From positions 29,787-93,786 of the forward strand of contig SGPM01000072.1 in assembly GCA_004802725.1 (NCBI GenBank): a stretch of DNA of 64,000 nt, in the 5' to 3' direction. Below the pieces are notes generated by a model. It was not told where the DNA came from, did not search any database, and saw only the letters and a program-made list of their open reading frames with translations. How positions within the stretch are numbered: the first letter of the stretch is position 1; each line of letters begins with the position of its first letter. This stretch comes from Antrodiella citrinella (lineage: Eukaryota > Basidiomycota > Agaricomycetes > Polyporales > Steccherinaceae). The translations under genes and the position numbers were made by a program. Below are positions 12,033-22,493 of this stretch, piece after piece.

Positions 12033-13698
12033 ATGACTGAATGGAACTCACCCGCCACTCTGGCTCTCGAGGGTGGTAAGTAAATGATCTTTGCAATACC
12101 GAAATATCCGCTCATACAATGTCTTGTAGCGGCTTTCTTGAAGCTAATGCACGTCCTCGCCGGAATCTTCTTGTATGTGCACTTTGTACGTCTGCAGGTG
12201 CTGAATGGCGTCTGATTCTTCACAGCTGGGAGTTCTTGGTTTCGTTCCAGTTTGACCTCATGTTCATCACTGGCAAGAAGAAGTTTCACTGGCCGCTGGT
12301 GCGTCTTCTGCGTTATATCCGCGATTGCTGAGAATCTGAAACGCGTCACAACTCGCAGATCTTCTATTTCTTGAACCGATACTGTTTGTTCTTCGCCTTC
12401 ATCGGAATGTGAGTCTTGTCGTTTACGATCTAGTGACGTCGATCAACTAATTGGGAGATCTGTAGCCTGATAGCCTTGGATATCACAACGTACGTACTCG
12501 AGGTCTACAGTTGGTGCATCGTCACTCAATTATGTTTAAAAACAGAGAGGTCGACTGTCAGTCACTGTACACTTTTAACCAGCTTTTCGGCGATGCTGCC
12601 ATCGGATTGGCCAGCATCAACTTGTCTCTCCGTACGATGGCGATCTGGAACATGAGCTTGTACATTGTTGTCCCACTCGTCCTCTTGATCCTCGGACACT
12701 GGTCGCTTATTCTGCAAGGTTCGTCGCCCTCCCAAAACCTTATATCAATCGACCAGACGGACTGGGAATTGAACGACAGGTGTATTGCTCAAGGCGGTAT
12801 GGGTGGAAGGCACAGGTTGCGTGATTACCAAAGCGGACAACACTGTCCTTGCCGCCACGTTCATCTATTCCATGTGTCTCGACCTCACCGTCCTGGTCCT
12901 CTCCGCCGTCAAACTCTTCAGCCGCCGCGGTTCCTCGCAGATCGTTAAGCTCCTCTTCAAAGACGGTCTCATTTTCTTCATGATCGCGTACGTCTCTTTT
13001 CCATGTCATCGTACTTGATGCGTTCGGATGCACTTCCCTCCAATCGCTGATGACAAATTGTGTATGCACGTAGATTCTTTTCAAACTTGCTTGCCACTAC
13101 GTTCATGTGCTTGAATTTGAACGCGATTATGAGCATCATCTTCAACGTGCCTGCGGCGGTCGCTTCTACGGTACGCGACCCCCCATATATTCGATTCCGC
13201 GCAAGGCGGAGATTCGTTCCACTAACGCTCATTTCGCTCCAGATCGTCGCTTGCAGAGCTGTTCGTCGCCTCAACAAGTACGCGTCCCAAGGCGCAGAAG
13301 TCTAGTAAGCTGCTCCAATTTTTATTCACGTTCGTTTGACTCAACGGTTATGGCCCGCTCCCGAGCAGCTCTTCCAGTGCACCTCAGACTCGCAGCCGAG
13401 ACGTTGCATTCGCCAACAGCGTACCACCACCATCGGGTAACTTCGGCGTCGTCACGTACCCGAAGATGCCAGCAGACGCGGCTGGGATCCACGTTCAGGT
13501 AGGTCCCACTCTTCTCAAATTTCATCTCCTCACGCGGAGTACTGATCGCCGGTTACATGGTAGATGGACACGTTCACTGTGACGGACCACCACCTCGAGC
13601 ATGACGATGTGGAGTTGCAGAAAGAGAACAGATCTAGACTCCATGATAGCTCGTCGGATGTGGAACTGGCGTTGGAGTCCAAGCACCCCGGGCTGTGA
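12033..13698 (+). CDS. Seven-helix membrane protein, copy 2 (same family as 5706-7478)
   Basis: Eleven exons by eye (12033-12075, 12130-12172, 12226-12298, 12359-12408, 12466-12489, 12546-12718, 12780-12987, 13074-13170, 13243-13304, 13369-13498, 13564-13698) give 345 residues. The N-terminus MTEWNSPATLALEGA leads into AFLKLMHVLAGIFFWEFLVS. Signature stretches shared with copy 1 are ITGKKKFHWPL, YTFNQLFGDAAIGLASINLS, LILGHWSLILQG, GCVITKADNTVLAATFIYSM, LIFFMIAFFSNLLATTF and IVACRAVRRLNKY. The tail is polar with acidic clusters (HHLEHDDVELQKENRSR), suited to a cytoplasmic end. Introns are 47-73 bases. It lies on the opposite strand to copy 1 with the TENA-family gene between them. Function unknown. 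Confidence 0.85.
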
Positions 13699-14539
13699 TA
13701 CCTTCTGCGCTGATCGTATCCTCAGTTTCCTTGCACTTGCTTTCTTGGTTCCCATGTCGATATCTTGGATTCGGATTCAGATTGCTCAAATGCCACACGA
13801 TCGTCGACGATGCTTGGGACTCCGCCGTAAAAAAATGTATATAAGTAGATATAGACTCTCGCAAATCTTGTGAGTTTGTTCCTTCTTGCTTCGTCTTTGT
13901 TCCCGAATGTTTCTATCGCTCGTAGGGTCGGGCCCGGATTCGTCTACCACCATCGTCATCCCATACTCGCACTGGGCACACATTCTTTCGAACTAAGCTC
14001 TCTTATCACTCTATAATTTTGTATACGTCCAAGCGAACATAGTTTGGTTAATCGCTGTGTCAGGCTTGCACATGCTCGGACTCTCTGCTCTAGGCACAGT
14101 AAATAAATATATCATCGTGCGATACACGGAAGACCAATGTTTTTTAATGACATTACTATTCTTTTTATCGTCTTCGTCGGATCTACTTGCTACTGTAGGT
14201 CACTGAGAAAACCCAGTGGTTCATGATCACTAAGACACTCGGTACAGCTTGAAAGGTATCAATAAAGGACTCCATAAACTAAGTATACTCTGGTAAATAT
14301 TACAATGTGGTACGGTCTCAGGCCAGTACGTATACCCATCCAGGTCGTGGTTCATGCTATAGCTATAATACAACTTAACCTTCAAACGAGAGCGACATTC
14401 GAGAGCGACGACAATGCAACAACGACGCGAGTCCAAGAAAAGAAAAGAAAAGAAAAGACACAAACACTATCATCGCGGGGGCAGCTCAGATCTCTGAGCT
14501 CGGTTATACCGGCCACCCAAACACTCCTGCTCATCAACA
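13699..14539. other. Intergenic between convergent genes
   Basis: Separates membrane protein copy 2 from RAD52, which converge here. It holds an AAAAG simple repeat near 14438-14457. No gene recognised. Confidence 0.5.
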
Positions 14540-16577
14540 TCACCGTCTCACGCGCTTGGGGTCCGTCCCCTCTGGCCCGTCCGAGGAATGGAGCGTGCTC
14601 AGCGGCTCTCTCCTACCAGTGGGACGAGGTCGTTCGCCATTCGCAACAGCATATCCATTATTGTTATGCTGCTGCTGTTGGGCGAGACCCATGCCCTGCA
14701 TAGGTCTCGGCGGTCCATTGGTCGAAGATTGGGCGCTAGAAAGCGCAGATCGCATTAGATCCTACAAACGAAGGACCAGAGAAAGAATGGGACATACAGC
14801 ATCGTATCAACATTGCGCTTCAGCCCAATCCCCGAGCCTGGCCCTGAACCACCTTGCGGTCTGCTGAACGTCTGTGGGTTCTGTAAAGGCGCATATAGTC
14901 AGGATTTACCCTGATATAGATGTCAAAAGCTTCCACCACTCACGTTGGTATTCGGGAAGCGGAACCCGCCCATGGAGGGCGCAGAGGAGCGCTGACTTGT
15001 CTGTTCTGGCTTCGCTTCAGGTACTGGCGCGTGTGAATTCGAAGAATTAGACGTGGAGGCCATGGTTTGATGACGACGGGGTGGCTGCTGTTGCTGCTGT
15101 GGTCGTGGCTGTTGTTGGGGCGGAGGTCGTTCCAGCGCTTGGACACGAGGAGGCGACGGCGGGACCCGGACGCTAACGTTGACATTGATCTCATTTTCCT
15201 CTCCGAGTCCTTCGTCAAAGTCGATATGCCCACCTATCCCCTCGTCTGGAACGGGATCGCCTTCTCCGAGGTCGATACCAGCGAAGAATGCGTCGTCTTC
15301 CGAATTCAGAAGGATAGATGCGTCGTCGTCGCCGTATGGGTCTTCGGAGGCTTGTGGTGGCCTGACAGGAGGTGGAGGAGGAGCGAAGGAGACGTGCTTG
15401 TTATGTTCAGGTACAGCTGCAGGTACAGCTGCTTGGGGTGGTGGTGCTGGTGGTGCTGGTGCTGGTGGCGCAGAAGTGCGTGCATTGGGTGGTTGGTGCT
15501 GAACAACTGTAGGGTGTGGAACTTGTGCGGGAGTCTGCCGCGGCGTGTTGAGACCATTTTCAGTTGGTCTATGAGCTGGAGTCGCGTGCCTGGATGGTCC
15601 GGCGATGGGTTCAGACTTGATCGGTGTCGTGGTCCTCGCTGGTCCAGTGACGGACCGCATATGAGAAGGAAGAGCGGGTCTAGGTCTCTGCGCAGGCGGC
15701 GGCATGACACCTGCTTGGAACTCGGACTTCACGCCTGTTGAAGATCCTAACGTTGATGGCGTGGCAAAGTTGTTAGGATCAAACTCTGGTCGACGGTATA
15801 ACTCGTCCTTGTTGAACTTGGGCTATGACATAGGTTGGTCAGGTATCATAAGAAGTAAGATCAGCGGTTTATACATACAGCAGGTACTTTCATTTTTACG
15901 ACCTCGCTTGCGTATGCCTTGTCATACAGACAGTTGCCCAGGAGGTTCCCAAAGTTCCTTAGAGCGCGTTTTATGCCATCCGTGACTGCTTCCTTCTTGC
16001 ACTATGTCCCGGACATTAGCTTCAGACGCATCGTGTACAGTTTGAATACGCGTACCTTATCCAAAGCAGCACCTTTGCTCTTAGAGTTCTCCAATGCTCC
16101 ATATCCAATATCCTCGTGAAAGACACCGTCTCTCAAGGTCACCCGGATGACAGCCGTTACCCCAACCGTATACCTCTTCGTCTCCTCATTAAAGTCGATG
16201 AAGTCCGTAGTCAGACTGACCACATTGGAGCTCCATCCATTGAATCCAAAGACCTCATTAGCGAGATTGATGATTTTCCATCCTTCCGCGTACGTTAACT
16301 TCATCGCTCCTCCCGGACCAGGACGCTGCGAGACGAACTCGGGGCCGAGCTTCTTGTTCAACTTGGCTTGCATCGTCGCAATCTTCGCCGCAGTGTCTTC
16401 AGAGACGTCCGACATGAAGGATATGTTGGACTCCTGCGTGAGGTTGCCGTGCATGCTGGGCGCGAATGACATTGGTCCGTGGATTGAAATCTGTGGCGAA
16501 GGCTGGCCAAACGGTCCACGTGGTGTTTGAGCAGCCATATATGAGTTCAAGAGATGACCACTAAACGATCCAGCCAT
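14540..16577 (-). CDS. RAD52: RAD52 homologous-recombination mediator
   Basis: Rad52/Rad22 family, which anneals single strands and loads Rad51 at double-strand breaks in the nucleus. The first exon (16577-16056) carries the conserved core: [59 protein letters not shown]. The second exon carries [20 protein letters not shown] followed by [10 protein letters not shown] long third exon (about 15825-14942) begins [19 protein letters not shown] and is Pro/Gln-rich and disordered, as usual for Rad52 C-termini. Two short exons finish the protein, ending in a basic DPKRVRR that could help nuclear import. Start: ATG at 16575-16577; a second ATG 14 codons on (MAAQTPRG) is also possible. An ACGCG core lies at 16694-16698. 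Confidence 0.93.
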
Positions 16578-16693
16578 ATACAAGAAGAATCCAAACCGTC
16601 GGCCAGCGTGGAGGGACCTGAAGGTGGCGATCGTCTTTGGCCAGCATCATCAAGAGATGGGCGGCAAAAAGGACTCCGGCTCAAAACCCCGCG

Positions 16694-16698
16694 ACGCG
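16694..16698. promoter_or_regulatory. ACGCG core upstream of RAD52
   Basis: GCGACGCGAT lies about 117 bases upstream of the RAD52 ATG. It matches the core of the MBF-type cell-cycle element, not the full palindrome. Function inferred only. Confidence 0.25.
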
Positions 16699-17040
16699 AT
16701 CCGGAAACGTGACTGTGTCAAACACGTGTGCGGACGTTGCCGAAATCGGAGATCTGCGCCTTCGTCGTGGCTCTCGTTCAACTTGAACGTCTCTTGAACG
16801 TCTCTGTTCGAGTCCGAGTCTGCTATTCACGATTTTCATGACATATACCTCTCCTTTACATTGGAGAAGTAAAAGTTTTGGGATATTCGACAGTCGTTAT
16901 TATTCTTGGTGCGTAGAAATTTCGATCGCATGGTCATGTACAAACTGACGATGGATGCACATATACGCAGGGCTTGAAAGTACTGTCTGCTAGCGTGTCG
17001 TTCATTTCGACACCAATCCTACGATATCAGAACAGATACC

Positions 17041-18940
17041 ATGTCGACTCCCCCAGTTCGGTCTGCCATGACACAGCCAGGAGCGCGATCGCGTCCACGC
17101 GCTGTGCTCAGTGCGAATGCACCTCGCGGATTGACTCGCCGTACTTCTGGATCCGGCATAGGTTTGACTGGACACGCCAATCCAGTCTCTGGCGCACCCA
17201 AAGCACAGCGCACATCCAAGACCACGCATAAGCTTGTCCTCCTGCCTTCAGCGCCCCAGACCAAACCGCTTCCCATCGAGGAGGAGGAAGATGAGCAGAT
17301 GCATGGGTATGAGACAGATCGGGGTGTTCGGGACATCAAGAGTGCAGGGGAGCGTATGAGCAAAGACCAACGGAAAAAGGCGGGATACAAGAGGCTCACC
17401 GCGTTCTGTGTCGCCGAAGCATTCAAGATGAACTTATTAGCAACATTCCTGAAGCGAGAGCACAACGTACATCCCCGTGTATACGACGAGGCTACATATG
17501 TCGTGAGTACACATCCTCATGCACTATGCGGGCTTTTTTGAAACCTGGTTTTCAGATGTATCATCTCCCGCTACTTCCTGGCTACGGACCCAATGCAAAC
17601 CTTCGGTCGTCTGCTGCTCCTACACCTCATGCACCTGACGCGCTACCAGCCATCTCCGAAGCAGAAGACAACAACGACCTTATTTCTATGCCTGCCACCC
17701 CCGCCACAGTCCCGATTCCGAACAACGACTCGTTCTTCTCCTCTCCATCCATACTTGATCCCACTACCGATGCCTTGTCGCCTCCGATACCAGAAACACC
17801 GGCCATAAATCATCACGATTCGGACGATGAAGACTTACCCTCCAAGTTTGCGGAAGTTGTATTCTTCACATATGGTGTAGTAGTGTTCCTAGGATTGGAA
17901 GAGGGACAGGAACGTGCTATACTGGAAGATGTCTCCAATGCCGGTGTCATGCGACGACCGTTGACCGAAGACCGCTGGGAGATTGAGGAATGCCACTTTG
18001 CAGTGAGTTGAATTTGAGTCCAAGACAACGTGATAGACGTGATAGGCCATCCTGACATATTTTATTAGTATGAGCCATACATCGCATATCCGCGAGTCTA
18101 CAACGATTTCTTCAGTATGCACCCATCATGCACTATTCCGTTTTTTCTTTACTGACACTTCACTAGCATTCAAGCATCATTCATCCCTCTTATCACTCTC
18201 CGTATCTCACGCTCTCGCCCAGTCAACGCTCCTCGCCCGCTACGAAACACTTACAAACACCACACTGTCTTCCCCAGCTACAACATCTATACCCCAACAA
18301 CTCGCTACAACCGGCTCCCTCCACCTTTCCCGCACTGAGGCTCTTAAGATTACCGGCCGTCTGTTCAAACTCCGCCGCGACGTGAACCTGGTGAGCAACG
18401 TCTTGGACGTTCCTGAGCTCTTTTGGGCGGAAGGACAGGCGAGCTTGAGAGGGTTGTACGATGCGGTGAGAGAGTATATGGAGATTGGGCAGAGAGTGGG
18501 CGTGTTGAATGAAAAGTTGGCGGTGGCGGAGGATCTAGTAAGTAGGATTTTGCGCGAGTCGAAGGTCAGATCTCATGTGTGTTTTTGTATAGCTTGGAGC
18601 CATCCACGACCATCTCAATAACAATGCGATGGAGCGCATCACTTGGATCATTATATGGTATGTCGCTGGACATCTTCCATCCTACTTTCGCTCACCTTTT
18701 CTGCTATAGGCTGATCGTAGTAGCGTGTCTCGTCGAATTCGTATGTCCCTAACATGCTGCGATTATCACCACCTATCCACTTATTCGTTTCTCTTTCTCT
18801 AGGGCGAAGTCATTGCACGTCTCGCTTTCCACGCTGCAAAAACCTCTCGCCGGGAAATGGAAACGGCTTCGACTCTGCTAGCCAGCATGCCACGAGAACA
18901 AGCGTTGCAGATCCTGGAACGGATAATGCGCAGCGAATGA
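17041..18940 (+). CDS. RMND1/Sif-type DUF155 protein
   Basis: Seven exons (17041-17502, 17556-18002, 18069-18114, 18167-18537, 18593-18657, 18710-18740, 18803-18940) give about 519 residues. DUF155 proteins (yeast Rmd1/Rmd8, human RMND1, fission yeast Sif2/Sif3) are anchored by a C-terminal helix; RMND1 supports mitochondrial translation. Visible marks: RLTAFCVAEAFKMNLLATFL at the start of the conserved part; FAEVVFFTYGVVVFLGLEEG, the DUF155 signature; EECHFAYEPYIAYPRVYNDF; SHALAQSTLLARYE; RDVNLVSNVLDVPELFWAE; and a hydrophobic helix WIIIWLIVVACLVEF near the end. The N-terminal 100 residues are basic, Ser/Pro-rich and disordered. The middle contains a low-complexity insert (about residues 175-240). 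Organelle not certain: the Rmd1/Sif subgroup may be on other membranes. Confidence 0.9.
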
Positions 18941-19544
18941 ACTTGATACCCCTCTGGAACAGACTCTTACCTTACTCGCTACGCTTCGCGCTCTATAATA
19001 TCTTTGTTTTCTTTTCTACTTATGTCGGTATGTGGTCGTTGCCACGCGTCTTAGCGGATTCATCCTTTGTATTATCTAGATGTTCCGGAGAGTTTGATCA
19101 TGGCGACCTTACAATGTTCGATATGATTGCGATATGTCGTGCTCTAGTCCAAGCTGGGCTGCAGAATCTCGACTTCGTCGATTCTATTATGGTCAATAGG
19201 AACGTCAGGAAAGATAGCTGCCTGAGCGACTTCTTCGAACACACAGGTGGGATGTCAACAGAGAACATTGATTCTAAGGTTTGAATGCTTGCAATGTGTA
19301 CATACCATTTCCGTTGGCAACTTGGTATTCATTGATGTTGCTTCAACTTGCTTGCTCCGCGTCTTCCGCGCCGTCGGCACATGCCAGACTGTAACATCGT
19401 ACTGCACACCAATACCTCTGGATGGAAAGTGTTTCTTGAATATTGGCATGTCGGAACACATGATGGTGGCTGTTGTTAGATCGGGTCTCATTCAGGGTCG
19501 CACCACTGCAATTGGGAACCCATTTCTAACGGAATTGGATTCTA
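18941..19544. other. Intergenic, nothing recognised
   Basis: Runs from the RMND1-family stop to the end of duplicated block B. No conserved frame on either strand. Confidence 0.5.
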
Positions 19545-19736
19545 CTAAGCTCTGGTATAATACCTTCGCATCGTCGCGACAAACATCACAAAAGACTCAA
19601 AAGACTCAAAGGAAGGTGGGATGGTGGGAAGGAATGTGGGAAGGAACTCTCAAGTTCGCAACACTAATGTTATAGATGAGTTACGGTTCGTCACAGCAGA
19701 AGAACATGAGTGGACCCACTTGTTGACTCATCATAG

Positions 19737-20084
19737 TCACACCNACTCCTCGTCGCGTCTGCCGTGGGCAGGTGGGTCGTTCCCTCCGGAGCTACCAACG
19801 CCTGTTCCGCTCGAGCCCACACCAGTGCCATTACCCAAGGAACCAGAGCTGCCCGTGCCCGTGCTCTGACGAGCTACGAGCCCACGTTTGTTATGGGCGG
19901 GCGGGTCGTTTCCTCCGGAGCTACCAACGCCTGTGCCGCTCGAGCCCACACCAGTGCCATTGCCCAAGGAACCAGAGCTACCCGTGCCCGTACTCTGACG
20001 AGCTACGAGTCCGTTCGAGAGAGGCGCAGCGAACACCTGGGAGGCGGCGGCGACGACTAAAACGAAGAGGACGGAGGTACGCAT
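19737..20084 (-). CDS. Small secreted tandem-repeat peptide precursor B (Kex2-processed-repeat-like)
   Basis: Paralogue of the gene at 2677, 115 residues. Signal peptide MRTSVLFVLVVAAASQVFAA is followed by two units starting QSTGTGSSGSLGNGTGVGSS, each preceded by GLVAR. Each unit ends GGNDPPAH plus a dibasic site: NKR after the first and GRR after the second. So unlike copy A both units are followed by a Kex2-type site. Both carry an N-G-T sequon. One base in the penultimate codon is unknown (N at 19744); copy A suggests leucine there. Cleavage at the dibasic sites would give peptides of roughly 45 residues rich in Gly, Ser and Thr. Function unknown. Confidence 0.8.
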   Translation of the reverse strand: MRTSVLFVLVVAAASQVFAAPLSNGLVARQSTGTGSSGSLGNGTGVGSSGTGVGSSGGNDPPAHNKRGLVARQSTGTGSSGSLGNGTGVGSSGTGVGSSGGNDPPAHGRRDEEXV

Positions 20085-20090
20085 TGCGAT

Positions 20091-20293
20091 CTGAGTTTAG
20101 GTCGTCAGAAAGGAAGGGGAGGAGTAGGGAAGCATCGCGAAGGAAGCGTAATAGGAAAGGTTATCGTGAGCGGGAAAGTCGAAATTTTGGAGAAGAAGAC
20201 TTTACTCACCGACTGAAACTGAGTACTGAAGGTTGAGCCAAAAAAGACTGAAGCCTACTAAGGTTGCATAGACGACTACACCGACCTTATATA
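20091..20293 (-). promoter_or_regulatory. TATA box, leader exon and 5'-UTR intron of repeat-peptide gene B
   Basis: On the minus strand a TATATAAG box (20293-20286) is followed by a leader ending CAGTCG, then an intron from GTGAGT (20209) to ACTCAG (20091), then the ATG six bases on. The organisation mirrors copy A, with a 119-base intron against 124. Confidence 0.7.
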
Positions 20294-20640
20294 CGCACTG
20301 TGGGTCAGCATGATTTTGCTGTACACGTCTGTAGCAGGTCAGAGCCAGGGGTCCCTCTAGTTGTCCTGATTGAGAGTCCTCCGAGCAACCGACTGGAATA
20401 AGATGGCAACATCTGCAGGCTGCAAGAGATCGGTGAATGTGCACATTATGGGTCCCAAACGGGGATGTGAGTGGTTAGAATCAGATAGAATCAGATATAC
20501 GCTATACAGTAACATTTCGGCTAGTACTCACTTAGTCTCACTTCTTCATCCCGACGGCTCCCGACGGCGAGAGTGAGTTAAATGATACCAAAATGGCCAA
20601 ATAAGATGTCGCCGATTTCGCGTTTTCGGACGAGCCTGAG

Positions 20641-22493
20641 ATTATAGAGGGTTACGGTAGTGCAACCCTGAACAGAGGCAACCAAGTGGGGCAATCAAGC
20701 AAGAGAAGACAGCCAGACACAAGTCAGACTCCTCACAAATGTTCTACAGCTCGCGTGAGGTAGAACATAGAGTGCAAAGCAGTTTGGCGTCCCAACTAGT
20801 ACTCTTGATGCATGATGGCGACGAATAGCGACATATGACGACGAGAATCGTGGTCTCTGCAGCGGCTAGGTTAAGTGCGAGTCCGTCTGGAGACTCTGGT
20901 TTCGAGACCAGATAATTGTCACATGCACATGTACAGACCACGATCAATGTCCGGTGACCAACATAAATGAGATTAAAAGGACTTGCCATGAGTTTATCAT
21001 CGAAGTCCGGCAGTCGAATTGCATAACTCGGATACAACTCGGATGGCTGTCGAAACAAAGGTCACAACTTGAATTCCGACTCCCCATTGGGCCTTGGCCA
21101 TCGGCGGTACCGGACGGATAAAACAAAATCTTCCAAGATGAACTTACGTGTCCAACCGGATGCGAACGATACCTATGTCCATGAAAGAAATCAATGTAAC
21201 GACATACTCATTTGCTGGTTGCGTCCTGCCAGTGAGTCTGCCTAGGGAAGAATTAGCAAAGTTTATTGCGAATATCGTGCGCGCGGTCCGAAGTGAGGAT
21301 GTAATCAGCGTGTATATATACCGTCTTCGTCGTACAGGCACTGTAAGAGAAATATGATGGAGCTAATGCAAGGAGGAAGACTGTCGATACAGGGATATCA
21401 GATAGACAACGGTGAACATACCTATCTGCCAAGAAAAAGTAAAAACTTGACATAGCGCATCTGGTAGAACTTGTAGCTTCCGTCATCCTCCTTCTCCCAC
21501 CAGGGCTGTACCATGCAAATCTGCGAGAACACCAATCATCGGGACATAGAGCTAAATGTCTGAAACGTGGAACAGCGGTGTAGGCGATCTGAGTGAGGGA
21601 TCGGTAGGACGGAAGGTCGTGAAGAACAATGGCATATACACCGGCCCCAGCTACCAGCACGATCCCCTTGTCGTTTGTCGGCTGGTCTCTTTATGCATCT
21701 CTGATCCACCGAGATTGGCTGTCGTAGTGGACGTGTGCTATATCGATGAAAAGAGTATAGTAAAAGTGATGAGTGCACATGTTCTGTGTGCAAGCTACGA
21801 CCGTCGACCACGCACTGTTTGTTACAGGTATTCTCCCCGTCTACGTTCAAAAGTGTACAGCTCCTCAGTTATCCCACTCCCATGATGTGACGACGTGGCA
21901 ACACACTGGCAGGATACCAAGTGCATTGTATTTGAGAAGCTAAAGAACATTATCGGTCCACCGTGACGCTGAACATTTCAAGCTGCATGACTGAAAAGCG
22001 CGTTTTACGAAATGGAAAGACGAATTCATGGCTCGAGGTTTGGCCAGGTTATCAACAGCAGGTGGTACGAAATATACGGGAAAGCTTGAAGTAGACGTAG
22101 GGAAAGAGGTTCAAGATACGGGTGAGACGGTGAACCAACCCCGACGTCGACGGTAACAAAAACTCATCGGCGATTCGGACCGGGAACCTCCGGCCATCCA
22201 ACTTGAACGTTTCAACTTCCGCCATGGGTTTGAGACATCGTCGTATGAACAGCTGAGGTGGCTCTTCAGCGTCCGCTATTATAAACAGCTACGTATGCCT
22301 TGGGCCCTCTCTTTCACGCACCAGATGCTCACCGACACTTAAGCTGAAGGCTTGCTGAAGTTGATTCGTGGACTAGTAGGACGTGTCGACCCTTTGAAGA
22401 CTGGGTACGCATTATCAATATAGACGTTATGATGATACATGATTACTCAATCGAAGACTTTAGAATGTGCGAAGCCACATTACGACGTGGGTT
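20641..22493. other. Gene-poor region with a possible decayed gene
   Basis: No complete gene. On the minus strand around 21530-21420 an open stretch bounded by plausible splice sites reads WEKEDDGSYKFYQMRYVKFL, followed after a GATAG acceptor by a hydrophobic run (MFTVVYLISLYRQ). This could be a remnant of a membrane-protein gene, but I cannot name a family or build a full model. Confidence 0.35.

Larger units (their letters stand above)
19545..20640 (-). repeat. Duplicated block, copy B (inverted partner of 2220-3195)
   Basis: Reverse complement of this block aligns with copy A along its whole length, including flanks beyond the gene. Differences include small tandem expansions in the 3' region (doubled AAGACTCA near 19594-19609 and extra copies of a GGAAGGTGGGA motif). 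Borders are approximate. Confidence 0.85.

Noticed and set aside
19088..19110. AGAGTTTGATCATGGC, identical to the start of the classic 16S rRNA forward primer
   Set aside because: The bases after it do not continue as rRNA and no other rRNA sequence is present. It is a coincidence or, less likely, a primer-derived artefact.
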